NCBI GenBank assembly: GCA_022767125.1 | Contig: JALEPZ010000026.1 | Location: 1-64,000 of the forward strand | DNA: 64,000 bases | Direction: 5' to 3' | From: Phocaeicola plebeius | Lineage (GTDB): Bacteria > Bacteroidota > Bacteroidia > Bacteroidales > Bacteroidaceae | Shown: positions 22,594 through 32,152 of the stretch, one piece after another | Layout: every line of letters begins with the position of its first letter | Numbering within the stretch: position 1 is the first letter of the stretch | Position numbers and translations under genes: made by a program | The notes under the pieces: model-generated | What the model saw: the letters and a program-made list of their open reading frames with translations, nothing else | What the model was told of the DNA's origin: nothing | The model's database searches: none

Positions 22594-24351
22594 ATGACTA
22601 CCTTTACCAATATGTATCGCAAGGGAGGGATGCTGATGGCCCTCGCACTCTCCCTGTCTCTGGCTGGTTGCAATGATTTCCTGGAGGAGCAAGTTCCCCA
22701 GGGCACACTCACCCAGGAAGAGGTGAAAGACCCCAAACAGATTGACAACCTCGTGGTGTCGGCCTATGCCGGGCTGCTCAGCATCGAGGACATGAACGCT
22801 TCCTTCTCGCTCTGGAACTATGACACCCGTTCGGACGACGCCTACGTGGGCGGCGGTGACTTTTCAGACGGTGAGCCTTTCCACCGGCTGGAGCTGGGCA
22901 CCGGCATACTGACGACCGACTGGCCTTTCGGCTCCATCTGGGGAAAGATGTACCAGTATCTCTCGCGGGTGAACCTGTCGCTCGATGTGCTCTCGCTGGC
23001 CGATGCGGACAATGCCACCATCCGTCAGCGCACGGCAGAAATGAAGTTCCTGCGTGCCTACGGACACTTCCAGCTGAAGCGGCTGTTCAAGAAGATTCCG
23101 TTTGTGAACAAGCCCAACATGACGGAAGAGGACTACAACCAGCTTTCGAACACCGAATATACGAACGACGAGGGCTGGCAGCAGATCATCAACGACCTGG
23201 AAGAGGCGTTCGAGGTGCTGCCCGAGGTGCAGGCCGACAAGGGACGGCCCACGAAGGCCGCCTGTGCCGCTTTTCTCGCCAAGGCCTATCTCTACAAGGC
23301 CTACCGCCAGGACAACGCGGGCAGCAATGCCGTCACCTCCATCAATCAGGAGGACCTGAAGAAGGTGCTGGATTACACGGCCCCCAGCCTCTATCGGGGG
23401 TATGGGCTGGAGAACGACCTTCACAACAACTTCCGGCCGGAAGAGGCTTATGAGAACGGCAAGGAATCCATCTGGGCCATCCAGTACTCCAAGAACGACG
23501 GCACCAACTATGGCAACCTCAACTTCTCCAACCGTCTTATCGTGCCCTGCATCCCCAAGGTCCACGATTCGGGCTGCGACTTCTACAAGCCGTCGCATAA
23601 CCTGGTCAATGCCTACCGCACCGATGTCAACGGCCTTCCCTATCTGGACAGCTTTGCCCAAACCGATTATCAGGTAGGCACTGCCCAGACGGTCGATCCT
23701 CGCCTGTTCGTGACGGTCGGTGTTCCCGGCACTCCGTATATGTTCAATCCCAACTTCCTGATGGAGGAATCGAACACCTGGAGCCGCTCGGGCGGCCAGT
23801 TCGGCTACTTCGTTTCCCTGAAGCAGAATGTCGATCCGGCGCTCACAGGCAGCTACCTCTTCCTTTGCGACTCCCAGTGGGCCAGCTCCATGAACCGTGT
23901 CGTGTTCCGCTACGCCGACGTGCTGCTGATGCGTGCCGAGGCCTGCGCCCAGCTCGGGCAGACCGCCGAGGCGGTGGAACTCATCAACCAGATCCGCCAG
24001 CGTGCCGCAGGGATGGCATCCGGCAGTGTGGTGGCCGGCTATCCCAACCAGTACAATGTGCATTACGCCGTCAGCCTCTACAAGGGTTCCTATAGCCAGG
24101 AAGAGACCCTGAAGATGCTCAAGTTCGAGCGTCGTCTGGAGCTGGCCATGGAGTGCGAACGCTTCTTCGACCTGGTCCGTTGGGGCGATGCCGCTACGGT
24201 CATCAACCAGTATTACACCACGGAAAGCCAGTCGATGAGTTTCCTCAACGGCGCGCGGTTCACGGCAGACAAGAACGAGTATCTGCCTGTCCCCTACGAG
24301 CAGATTGCGGCCTCCGACGGCCACTATGAACAGAACTGTGGCCAGTGGTAA
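22594..24351 (+). CDS. SusD/RagB family nutrient-binding lipoprotein
   Basis: Lipobox SLAGCNDFLEE, RMRAEA-like region (ADVLLMRAEACAQLG), follows SusC. Confidence 0.97.
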   Translation: MTTFTNMYRKGGMLMALALSLSLAGCNDFLEEQVPQGTLTQEEVKDPKQIDNLVVSAYAGLLSIEDMNASFSLWNYDTRSDDAYVGGGDFSDGEPFHRLELGTGILTTDWPFGSIWGKMYQYLSRVNLSLDVLSLADADNATIRQRTAEMKFLRAYGHFQLKRLFKKIPFVNKPNMTEEDYNQLSNTEYTNDEGWQQIINDLEEAFEVLPEVQADKGRPTKAACAAFLAKAYLYKAYRQDNAGSNAVTSINQEDLKKVLDYTAPSLYRGYGLENDLHNNFRPEEAYENGKESIWAIQYSKNDGTNYGNLNFSNRLIVPCIPKVHDSGCDFYKPSHNLVNAYRTDVNGLPYLDSFAQTDYQVGTAQTVDPRLFVTVGVPGTPYMFNPNFLMEESNTWSRSGGQFGYFVSLKQNVDPALTGSYLFLCDSQWASSMNRVVFRYADVLLMRAEACAQLGQTAEAVELINQIRQRAAGMASGSVVAGYPNQYNVHYAVSLYKGSYSQEETLKMLKFERRLELAMECERFFDLVRWGDAATVINQYYTTESQSMSFLNGARFTADKNEYLPVPYEQIAASDGHYEQNCGQW

Positions 24352-24391
24352 TAGAACAACAGCATCCGATTAATCCTAAAACAAGCAGATC

Positions 24392-25804
24392 ATGATGAAG
24401 AATTTAAACAGCCAGCTTTCGAAGCTGTTGCTTTATATGTTGCTTCCCCTGTGGGGAATGATGGGCGTTTCCTGCTCTGAGGACATCACTGGCAGCGTGG
24501 ATGTCAGCGGTATGTGCCTTGTGGAAGAGTTTGAGCTGAACGGCTCTATACGTGCGACGGTGGATGTCGCCTCGCGCCTGATCAAACTGAAGGTGCCGGA
24601 GAACTTCACCGGAAAGGAGAACATGGAGGTGACTGGCCTGCGTCTCTCCGAGGGGGCTACGGCCGACCTGCAGGTAGGCGACCATGCCAATTTCTCGGCC
24701 GACCGGACGCTCCGGGTCACGAACGGCGACCTGGTGATGGACTGGAAGGTCAGTGTGCGCAACGACGAGGCGGTCCTGAAGTTGTTCCTGCTCGAAGGAA
24801 TCAAGGGCGCCATCAACCAACAGACCAAGGAGGTGACCGTGTCTGTGCCGGGTAACAGCACAATCGACCTTTCGAACGCGAAGTTTGAGGCGGTTGTCAG
24901 CGAAGACGCTACCTGTTCGCCCGCCAGTGGAACAGCTGCCAACTTTACCGTACCCGTGGCACTGACCCTCGAGGACAATACGGCCAAGAGCGTGTATGTG
25001 GTCAAGGTCACCAAGATCGAGAATCCCACCGCCATTGTCGTGGGCCTGGCCGATACCATGGAGGAACTGAACGAGGAAGAAAAGGCAGCCGCCAAATGGT
25101 TTACCGGAAATGTGGAGGGAGCCGTCTATGCGTCCTTCAACGACATCGCTGCCGGAAATGTTCCCATGGGTGAGTGCAAGCTGGTGTTCTGGCACCGCCA
25201 CACGTCGGTCTATGGCAATTACAACGGGTTCGCAGGGGCCGAACAGGAGGCGATGCTTGCCCTTCCCCGCCTGAAGGAGTTCTATCAGCAGGGAGGCGCG
25301 TTCGTCCTGGGACGGGCTGCGGTCAACTACGCCATCGCGTTGGGAGCCATGCCGGCAGACGCTTATCCCAACAACTGCTGGGGAGGCGGAGGCGGTGAAG
25401 GGGCCGACCTGATGGGAGACGATCCCTGGCACTTCTACGCTTACGACATCCAGCATGCCTTGTGGCAGGGTCTCGCTACTTATCCCGGTGCGGCTGCCAA
25501 TGCCGTCTATACGCTGGATCCCCACTATACCATCTGCAACTCTACCGCCCAATATGGTTTCTGGGACACGTACCAGGGTGGCAAGGAGGCCGTGGAGGCC
25601 AAGACAGGCGGACGGGCACTGGGTGGCGACAACAGCGTCTCCTCTTGGGAACTGAAGGCGGCCGACGGCACGTTCGGTAAGGGCGGCATCATCTGCCTGG
25701 GCTCCGGACTCTTCGACTGGAACTCTCCCACGGCCTATACCTCCCACTATCATGACAACATGGGCAGAATCATGGAGAATGCAATCAACTACCTTACGAA
25801 GTAA
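24392..25804 (+). CDS. DUF4960-type surface glycan-binding lipoprotein of a levan/fructan PUL
   Basis: Lipobox MMGVSCSED; tandem Ig-like domains then a C-terminal domain (CKLVFWHRHTSVYGNYNGF, FDWNSPTAYTSHYHDNMGRIMENAINYL); position matches BT1761 in the B. theta levan PUL. Confidence 0.75.
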   Translation: MMKNLNSQLSKLLLYMLLPLWGMMGVSCSEDITGSVDVSGMCLVEEFELNGSIRATVDVASRLIKLKVPENFTGKENMEVTGLRLSEGATADLQVGDHANFSADRTLRVTNGDLVMDWKVSVRNDEAVLKLFLLEGIKGAINQQTKEVTVSVPGNSTIDLSNAKFEAVVSEDATCSPASGTAANFTVPVALTLEDNTAKSVYVVKVTKIENPTAIVVGLADTMEELNEEEKAAAKWFTGNVEGAVYASFNDIAAGNVPMGECKLVFWHRHTSVYGNYNGFAGAEQEAMLALPRLKEFYQQGGAFVLGRAAVNYAIALGAMPADAYPNNCWGGGGGEGADLMGDDPWHFYAYDIQHALWQGLATYPGAAANAVYTLDPHYTICNSTAQYGFWDTYQGGKEAVEAKTGGRALGGDNSVSSWELKAADGTFGKGGIICLGSGLFDWNSPTAYTSHYHDNMGRIMENAINYLTK

Positions 25805-25824
25805 CAATCCAATACTAATCAATT

Positions 25825-27390
25825 ATGAGAACAATGATATATACAACTCTGATGCTGTCAGCCCTCGCGCTGGCAGCTTGCAACGACGATGACTTCGGTC
25901 CCGACCCGTCAAAAGACTGGGCGACGACCACCCAGGTGTTCCACTCAACGGATGAGGCCGGTTTCTCCACCTATTACAATCCGCAGGTAGGACGTTGCGG
26001 CGACCCTATGCCGTTCTATGACAAGAAAGACGGCACGTACAAAGTGATGTACCTGCAGGAATACAACGAGAATGGCTCCTACCGCTTCCATCCCTTCTGG
26101 ACGGTCGAAACCGCCGACGGTGCCCACTACCAGTCGCTCGGTGAATGGGTCGGCACAGGCAGGACCGACACCGAGCAGGATGCTGCGCTGGGCACGGGCT
26201 GCTGCACGTACAACGAGCGGGACGGGAAGTACTACATCTATTATACGGGCCATAACGCCCAGCTCGAGAATGTGGAAGTGGTGATGCGTGCCGTCTCTGC
26301 CGACGGAAAGACCTGGACCAAGGACCCGCTCTTCGCCCTGAAGGGGGCCGACTATGGGTTCTCCACCGTGGATTTCCGCGACCCGCAGATCTTCGAGAAC
26401 GCAGGCCGTTATCACATGGTCATCTCCACGCGGCCGCTCACGGGCGGTGACCCCTGCTTCGCCGAGTTCGTCTCGGAGGATATGGTCAACTGGACCCCGG
26501 CCGGCCGATTCAAGATGATCTGGGACCGCATGCTCGAATGTCCGGACATCTTCCAGATGGGCAACTACTGGTACCTGGTGTACAGCGAGAGCTTTAAGGC
26601 CAGCTGGAGCCGCAAGGTGAAGTATATGATGGCCGATTCGTGGGAGAACCTCAAGAAATGCTTCGATGAGGGTCCCAAGTGGCCGGCCGACGGACGCGAA
26701 GGGGTGCTGGACACACGTGCCTTCTATGCCGGCAAGACGGCCAGCAACGGTACCGACCGCCTCATCTGGGGCTGGTGTCCTTTCCGCAGCGGGGCCAACA
26801 TGTACGAGAAGAACATCAATGTAGGGGCGGGCGACGGCAATGAGCCCAACTGGTCGGGTGCCCTGGTCTGCCACCGGCTGATCCAGCACGAAGACGGCAC
26901 ATTGTCGTGTGGCGAGGTGCCCGGCATCCGCGACAAGTACGCTCAGCCGCAGGAAGTGAAGGTGATGGAGGAAGATGCCGAGCATATCCTCTACAGCCGT
27001 CTGGGCACGCACAATCACCTGTCGTTTACGGTGAAGACCGCTGGCAATACCGATAAGTTCGGCATTTCGGTGGTACGTGGCAGTGACAGCGAGAAATACT
27101 ACACGATGGTGTTCAATCCCGAGAACGAGAACCTGCGCAAGATCAACTTCGAGGAAGAGGGATCGGCAGGCAAAGGGTTTGTGGAGGGAGTCGATGGCTA
27201 TTGCTTCCCCCGTCCGGCCGACAACACGTATAAAATCGACATCTATACCGACAACTCTGTGCTGGTGATGTACGTCAATGACAATGTATGTTACACGAAC
27301 CGCATCTACGGCATCCAGAAGAACTGTTGGAGCATCAACAAATATGGTCATTCCATTACGGTCAGCGATCTTCAGATCAGCCAGTACTAA
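25825..27390 (+). CDS. GH32-like (beta-propeller) glycoside hydrolase lipoprotein, probable fructanase/fructosidase
   Basis: Lipobox LALAACNDDD; GDPMPFYDKKDG, DFRDPQIF (RDP), ECPDIFQMG (EC) motifs spaced as in clan GH-J. Confidence 0.8.
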   Translation: MRTMIYTTLMLSALALAACNDDDFGPDPSKDWATTTQVFHSTDEAGFSTYYNPQVGRCGDPMPFYDKKDGTYKVMYLQEYNENGSYRFHPFWTVETADGAHYQSLGEWVGTGRTDTEQDAALGTGCCTYNERDGKYYIYYTGHNAQLENVEVVMRAVSADGKTWTKDPLFALKGADYGFSTVDFRDPQIFENAGRYHMVISTRPLTGGDPCFAEFVSEDMVNWTPAGRFKMIWDRMLECPDIFQMGNYWYLVYSESFKASWSRKVKYMMADSWENLKKCFDEGPKWPADGREGVLDTRAFYAGKTASNGTDRLIWGWCPFRSGANMYEKNINVGAGDGNEPNWSGALVCHRLIQHEDGTLSCGEVPGIRDKYAQPQEVKVMEEDAEHILYSRLGTHNHLSFTVKTAGNTDKFGISVVRGSDSEKYYTMVFNPENENLRKINFEEEGSAGKGFVEGVDGYCFPRPADNTYKIDIYTDNSVLVMYVNDNVCYTNRIYGIQKNCWSINKYGHSITVSDLQISQY

Positions 27391-27446
27391 GGGAGGACCC
27401 GACGAAGCTCACGACCCCTGAAAGGACAGTGTCCTTGGGGAAAAGG

Positions 27447-27477
27447 AAAGCCCCGGCTTGTTTCAGGCCGGGGCTTT
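27447..27477 (+). terminator. Terminator at the PUL end
   Basis: aaagccccggcttgtttcaggccggggcttt. Confidence 0.8.
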
Positions 27478-27492
27478 GTGTGGGGGAGGGGA

Positions 27493-27545
27493 GCCTGTCC
27501 GAAAACCTTGGGCCACCTATCAAAACCAAGACACCTCGGACAGCC
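27493..27545. repeat. Second copy of the gcctgtccga...tcggacagcc dispersed element (short form)
   Basis: 31-nt identity to 13836-13866; lacks the inner 74-bp hairpin. Confidence 0.7.
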
Positions 27546-27574
27546 CGGGGGTACGTACGGAAGGGGCCCTTCTG

Positions 27575-28381
27575 TCAGAACCGGAGCAGCTGGGCACCGA
27601 CTTGCAGGAACGCCCGGTTGCCTTCCGGGTTCCAGACGGCGGTGACATGGACGGGCAATGAATAGCGGGGCGTGAGGGGCAGCAGGCGGGCGGCATGGAG
27701 CTGCACATGGATTACGCCGGGACGCTGGCTGTAGAACGTGGAGCGGTCGCCCCCCTTCTGAAGGGCGAAGGTGCCCCCGCATCCTGCCGAGAGGGTCCAG
27801 CCGTCGTGCCGGTAGAGGGGATATTCCGCATAGACGAAGGTGGAATACTTGTTGGCGGTGTTGGCGGCATTGCGGTCGCGCCCGAAGACGATGGTGGACC
27901 AGAGCAGCCGCAGCGGAAACCGGGGACCGAACTGGTAGGCCAGCTGGGCATCGAGGAAGCGGCCGGTGGTGCGTGCCGAGTAATTGAAGAATTCCCGGTT
28001 ATTGTACGTGGCACCCGGCGAGAAATTATACGTGTCCCAAAAGGCAAGGGTCCATCCGCCCGTCTTGAACTCGGCAAAGTAGTTGAATTCCTTGTAGTCG
28101 CCCGAGGTGTTCGTGCCGCCCCACAGGCCGAAGCGGACATGGTTCTTCGGGTCGTGCAGGGAGAGGGAGGTCGTCGTGACGCATCCGTCGCTGACCTCGA
28201 TGCCGCGCCACAGGTGGTTGTTCGCCACATTCAGTTCGAAATCGACGGCTGCTGTCCGCGACTGTCCGGCGAGGCCGACGGGGAAGGAGAGGGCTGCCAG
28301 CCCGATGCTGGCAGCCTTTGTCAGCCTACGGACGGCTGCTCGCTGAAGTATAGAAGGAACATAGAGGGACATGACGGTCAT
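27575..28381 (-). CDS. Outer-membrane beta-barrel protein (TorF/porin-like, uncharacterised)
   Basis: Signal peptide, ELNVANNHLWRGIEVSDG, alternating amphipathic strands, C-terminal F; ATG overlaps the stop of the upstream dehydrogenase. Confidence 0.7.
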   Translation of the reverse strand: MTVMSLYVPSILQRAAVRRLTKAASIGLAALSFPVGLAGQSRTAAVDFELNVANNHLWRGIEVSDGCVTTTSLSLHDPKNHVRFGLWGGTNTSGDYKEFNYFAEFKTGGWTLAFWDTYNFSPGATYNNREFFNYSARTTGRFLDAQLAYQFGPRFPLRLLWSTIVFGRDRNAANTANKYSTFVYAEYPLYRHDGWTLSAGCGGTFALQKGGDRSTFYSQRPGVIHVQLHAARLLPLTPRYSLPVHVTAVWNPEGNRAFLQVGAQLLRF

Positions 28382-29409
28382 TTTTCGAGATCCACAATCA
28401 CTTTCATGGAAGTTTCCCGGTGCGTGTCGATGAAGCGATAGGCTTCGTCGTAGGCTTCGAAGGCAAACCGGTTGCTGATGAGCGGCTGAAGGTGGATGAT
28501 GTCCCGGCGGACGAAGTCTATGGCTGTAACATAGTCCTCGTGCCGGTACATCATCGAGCCGATGAGGCGCAGTTCGTGCTCGCCCAGGTGGAACATGCTC
28601 AGAGCGGGGTCTTTGGCAAAAACAGCCACCACGACAATGTCGCTGCCCTTTTCGATACATTCCATCATGGAGCGGAGCGACGATTCCACACCGGCTACCT
28701 CAAAACCAACCTGAAAACCTTCTTCACCAAAAATGGCTTGTGTCGCTTCGCGCAACGACTGTTTCGTCACGTTCAGCGTATGGGGGATGCCGCATTCGGC
28801 GGCTTTCTGCAAGCGCAGGTCGCTGACATCGGTGATGAGGACACTCTTCGCGCCCCGGGCCATGCAGAACTGTGCCACCAGGTTGCCGATGGCGCCGGCA
28901 CCGCTCACTACCACGTTCTTGCCCTTCACGTCGGTGCGGTTGGTAGCGTGTGCTCCTACGGCTGACGGCTCAATCATGGCCCCGAAGTCGAGGCTCATGC
29001 CTTCGGGCAGTGTCACGATGCGGTCGTCATCTATTACGAAATAGTCCTGTGCGGCCCCGTCGGCCTGGAACGCCTGTACCCGCAGGTGCTCGCAGACGTT
29101 GTATTGTCCGCGTTTGCAGGGGTTACACTCGCCGCATACCAGTTGAGGGCGGGCTGTCACGGCATCTCCCGGCCGGCAGACAGTGACTGCGCTGCCGCAG
29201 GCCACCACCACGCCGGAGTATTCATGCCCCTGTACCACGGGATAGAACGTGGCAGGATGCAGTCCGTGATACGAGTGGATTTCGCTGCCGCAGATACCGA
29301 TACGCTTCACGTTGACGAGTACCTGATGCTCGGTGAGCTGTTCGGCTGTCGGGGCAGCCACTTCCTTGAATTCAATGTGCTTAGGTTCAACCAATATTGC
29401 TTGTCTCAT
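28378..29409 (-). CDS. Zinc-dependent alcohol/polyol dehydrogenase (MDR family)
   Basis: GHEYSGVVVACG, CGECNPCKRGQYNVCEHLRV, GAGAIGNLVAQF. Confidence 0.9.
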   Translation of the reverse strand: MRQAILVEPKHIEFKEVAAPTAEQLTEHQVLVNVKRIGICGSEIHSYHGLHPATFYPVVQGHEYSGVVVACGSAVTVCRPGDAVTARPQLVCGECNPCKRGQYNVCEHLRVQAFQADGAAQDYFVIDDDRIVTLPEGMSLDFGAMIEPSAVGAHATNRTDVKGKNVVVSGAGAIGNLVAQFCMARGAKSVLITDVSDLRLQKAAECGIPHTLNVTKQSLREATQAIFGEEGFQVGFEVAGVESSLRSMMECIEKGSDIVVVAVFAKDPALSMFHLGEHELRLIGSMMYRHEDYVTAIDFVRRDIIHLQPLISNRFAFEAYDEAYRFIDTHRETSMKVIVDLEK

Positions 29410-29475
29410 AGTCGTAATATTTTTTAATTTCAGTAATTGTTCTGTTTAAATTCTTCATTCTTCATTTCTCATTCT

Positions 29476-30831
29476 TCATTTCTTCCCCAGTTCCTCCACG
29501 ATACGGTTATACGTCTTCTTGTTGAGCGGATAGAACAGCAGACAGCCAGCCGTGATGACCCACAGTACGCCGGGCAAGGTAGAAAAAGCATGCCGCATGA
29601 TGCTGATTACCGTATCGTTCTGCACGGCATTGCTCACATAGCCCGCACTACCCAGTGCCAGGGCGAGCAGTGAGGTGCCCAGTGCCATGCCGATTTTGTT
29701 GCCTAACGACACGAAGGCATATTGGAAACCGTCGTTGCGGATGCCGGTCTTCCATTCGCCGTACTCCACACAGTCGGGGATGATGGCATAGATAGCTGTG
29801 TTGAAGCCCGAGAAGAAGAACTGCGACAGGGCGGCCAGCAGGTAGAACGGGATGGCACTGTCTTTGGGGCTGAAGAAATACAGCCCTATCATGCTCAGCC
29901 CCGTCAGCAGGGAGAAGATAGCTGCCGTCCAGCCCTTGTTCTCCGTCCAGCGGAAGACCATCGGGAAGCAGGCGGCACCGATGATGGAGGGCACGATGAT
30001 GGCGAGCGAGTAGAACGAAAAGAGGTTGGCGGAACCTTCCACATACGTGAAGTAGTAGAGCATATCGGCATTGCGTCCGTAGAGGATAAAGCCGAACAGC
30101 AGTTGGCCGAGCAGTGCCAGCAGGTAAGGACGGTTCTTCATCACCGCTTTCAGCTGCACCCGCAGCGGGAGCCGCTGTTCGCGCGGCACCTCTACCACCT
30201 CGCGGGTCTTGTGGAAGCAGAACAGGTGGCAGGCAGCGAAGATGATGCCGTAGAGGATAGCCACCGACAAGTAGCCGTAGCTCGCATTCTCTCCGCCGAA
30301 CCATTCAATCAGCGGCACGGTCACGATGTTGATGATGCCGATGGCAATCATGGCACTCACCGAGCGGCTGGTGTTGAGCGAGGCCCGTTCGTCGATGTCC
30401 TGTGTCATGGCGCCACACAACGTTCCGTAGGGCAGGTTGACGCAGGTATAGCCCAACACCAGGATGCAGTAGGTCACCGCCATGTAGATGATCTTGGCCG
30501 TCTGGCTCCAGTCGGGGTGTGCCCAGAAGGTCAGCACCAGCACGAGGGCGGTGATCGGTGCTCCGAAGAGCAGCCAGGGGCGGAACCGTCCCCAGCGGGT
30601 GCGGGTCTTGTCGGTCAGCGAGCCGATAATCGGGTCATTGATGGCATCCCAGAAGCGGGACACCAGCATGAGGGTAGCCACGGCTCCCATGCCGATGCCG
30701 AACACATCGGTGTAGAATATCATCAGGAAGTTGCCGACGAACATCCAGCTGAAGTTGCAGCCCACGTCGCCCATTCCATACGCCAGTTTGCTGATCAGGG
30801 AAACTTTCCCTTTGGTTACATTGTCTTCCAT
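29476..30831 (-). CDS. MFS transporter, glycoside-pentoside-hexuronide (GPH) type
   Basis: ISKLAYGMGDVGCNFSWMFVGNFLMIFYTDVFG, TDKTRTRWGRFRPWLLFGA. Confidence 0.93.
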   Translation of the reverse strand: MEDNVTKGKVSLISKLAYGMGDVGCNFSWMFVGNFLMIFYTDVFGIGMGAVATLMLVSRFWDAINDPIIGSLTDKTRTRWGRFRPWLLFGAPITALVLVLTFWAHPDWSQTAKIIYMAVTYCILVLGYTCVNLPYGTLCGAMTQDIDERASLNTSRSVSAMIAIGIINIVTVPLIEWFGGENASYGYLSVAILYGIIFAACHLFCFHKTREVVEVPREQRLPLRVQLKAVMKNRPYLLALLGQLLFGFILYGRNADMLYYFTYVEGSANLFSFYSLAIIVPSIIGAACFPMVFRWTENKGWTAAIFSLLTGLSMIGLYFFSPKDSAIPFYLLAALSQFFFSGFNTAIYAIIPDCVEYGEWKTGIRNDGFQYAFVSLGNKIGMALGTSLLALALGSAGYVSNAVQNDTVISIMRHAFSTLPGVLWVITAGCLLFYPLNKKTYNRIVEELGKK

Positions 30832-30960
30832 TGTACTTGTTGTTTTTGATGGATATTAGATGCTTTTTTGTTACTGATTCTCGTGTGTTTTTGCCTTAAG
30901 ACACTGCGAAGGTAAGGGGTTGATTCGTAGGAAAAAACAGAAAAATGAGAAATGTTTTTT

Positions 30961-31003
30961 GCAACCGTTCCCGCAACCGTTCCCATTTTCCGCAACCGTT
31001 CCC
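30961..31003. promoter_or_regulatory. Triplicated 12-mer gcaaccgttccc (putative LacI-family operator cluster)
   Basis: Exact copies at 30961-30972, 30973-30984, 30992-31003, ending 11 nt before the -7 box 31015-31022. Confidence 0.6.
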
Positions 31004-31014
31004 GAAATTTTTCC

Positions 31015-31022
31015 TATCTTTG
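31015..31022 (+). promoter_or_regulatory. -7 box (tatctttg) for the lacI-type gene
   Basis: TAnnTTTG match 23 nt before the ATG. Confidence 0.55.
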
Positions 31023-31045
31023 CCGAAACTGAAAATCTAACGGAC

Positions 31046-32053
31046 ATGAAATACATAACCATCATCGATATTGCCCGCGAACTGGGCATTTCCAAATCTA
31101 CCGTGTCGAGGGCACTGGCGGGCGATACCCACAATGTGAAGGAGGAAACCATGCGCCGCATCGTGGAGACGGCAGAGCGGATGGGCTACCAGCGGAACGA
31201 GGTGGCCGTCAACCTCCGCAAGCAGAACACCCGGACCATCGGCATCGTCATCCCCGAAGTGGTGACCTCGTTTTTCATGAATTTCATCGAGCAGGCACAG
31301 AAGGAACTGCGCCAGGTGGGCTACCGGGTGGTGATTGCTATCTCCAACGAGGACCCGGAGCAGGAACGGGAGAACCTCCTGATGCTGGAGCAGTGCAGGG
31401 TGGAAGGCATCCTGATGAGCGTCTGTCACAAGGACCGGAACCTCGACCTGTACCGGAAAGTCATCCGCCGGGGCATCCCCATCGTGTTCTTCGACCGTAC
31501 GGTGGAGGGAGTCGAGGCCTCGCAGGTGTGGATGGACGATTACATCATGGCGTTCTTTCTGGTGGAAGCGTTGATCCGGAAAGGGCATCGCCGCATTCTG
31601 CACCTGGCAGGTCCGGCCTACGTGCGCAACGGGGCGGCCCGCAGCCAGGGCTACCGCGATGCGCTGGAGAAGTTCGGCATTCCGTACGACAGCCGCTATG
31701 TCGCCTATGGCGGTCTGAATGCCGACGAGGGCGGAAAGGCCATGGAGGATTTCCTGGCGAAGGGACTGGAGTTTGACGCGGTGTTCGGCTTTACGGAAAC
31801 GGCGACGCTGGGAGCGAAAAGCACCCTGCAGAAGTTCGGCTACCGCATTCCGGAGGAAGTGTCGGTGAGCTGTATCTCCGGGACGGCCCTGTGTACGCTG
31901 GTCCATCCCACCGTCACGGCAGTCGAACAGCCGGTCCACGAGATGGCGCAGACGGCCTGCCGCCTGCTGGTGGCAGGTATCGAGCAGCCTTCGGCCCCGA
32001 AAGAGGAAGTCGTCCTGCGGGGCGAACTGGTGTTCCGTTCGTCCACCCGATGA
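31046..32053 (+). CDS. LacI family transcriptional regulator
   Basis: MKYITIIDIARELGISKSTVSRALAGDTHNVKEETMRRI HTH, PBP1-like sensor domain. Confidence 0.97.
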   Translation: MKYITIIDIARELGISKSTVSRALAGDTHNVKEETMRRIVETAERMGYQRNEVAVNLRKQNTRTIGIVIPEVVTSFFMNFIEQAQKELRQVGYRVVIAISNEDPEQERENLLMLEQCRVEGILMSVCHKDRNLDLYRKVIRRGIPIVFFDRTVEGVEASQVWMDDYIMAFFLVEALIRKGHRRILHLAGPAYVRNGAARSQGYRDALEKFGIPYDSRYVAYGGLNADEGGKAMEDFLAKGLEFDAVFGFTETATLGAKSTLQKFGYRIPEEVSVSCISGTALCTLVHPTVTAVEQPVHEMAQTACRLLVAGIEQPSAPKEEVVLRGELVFRSSTR

Positions 32054-32152
32054 GGAGGATGACCGGGAGAAGTATCTATCGTGCAGCCACCATCACGGCA
32101 GTCGAGCAGCCGGTACGCGAGATGGTGCAGACTGATGAGGCGGAGAAGTACC

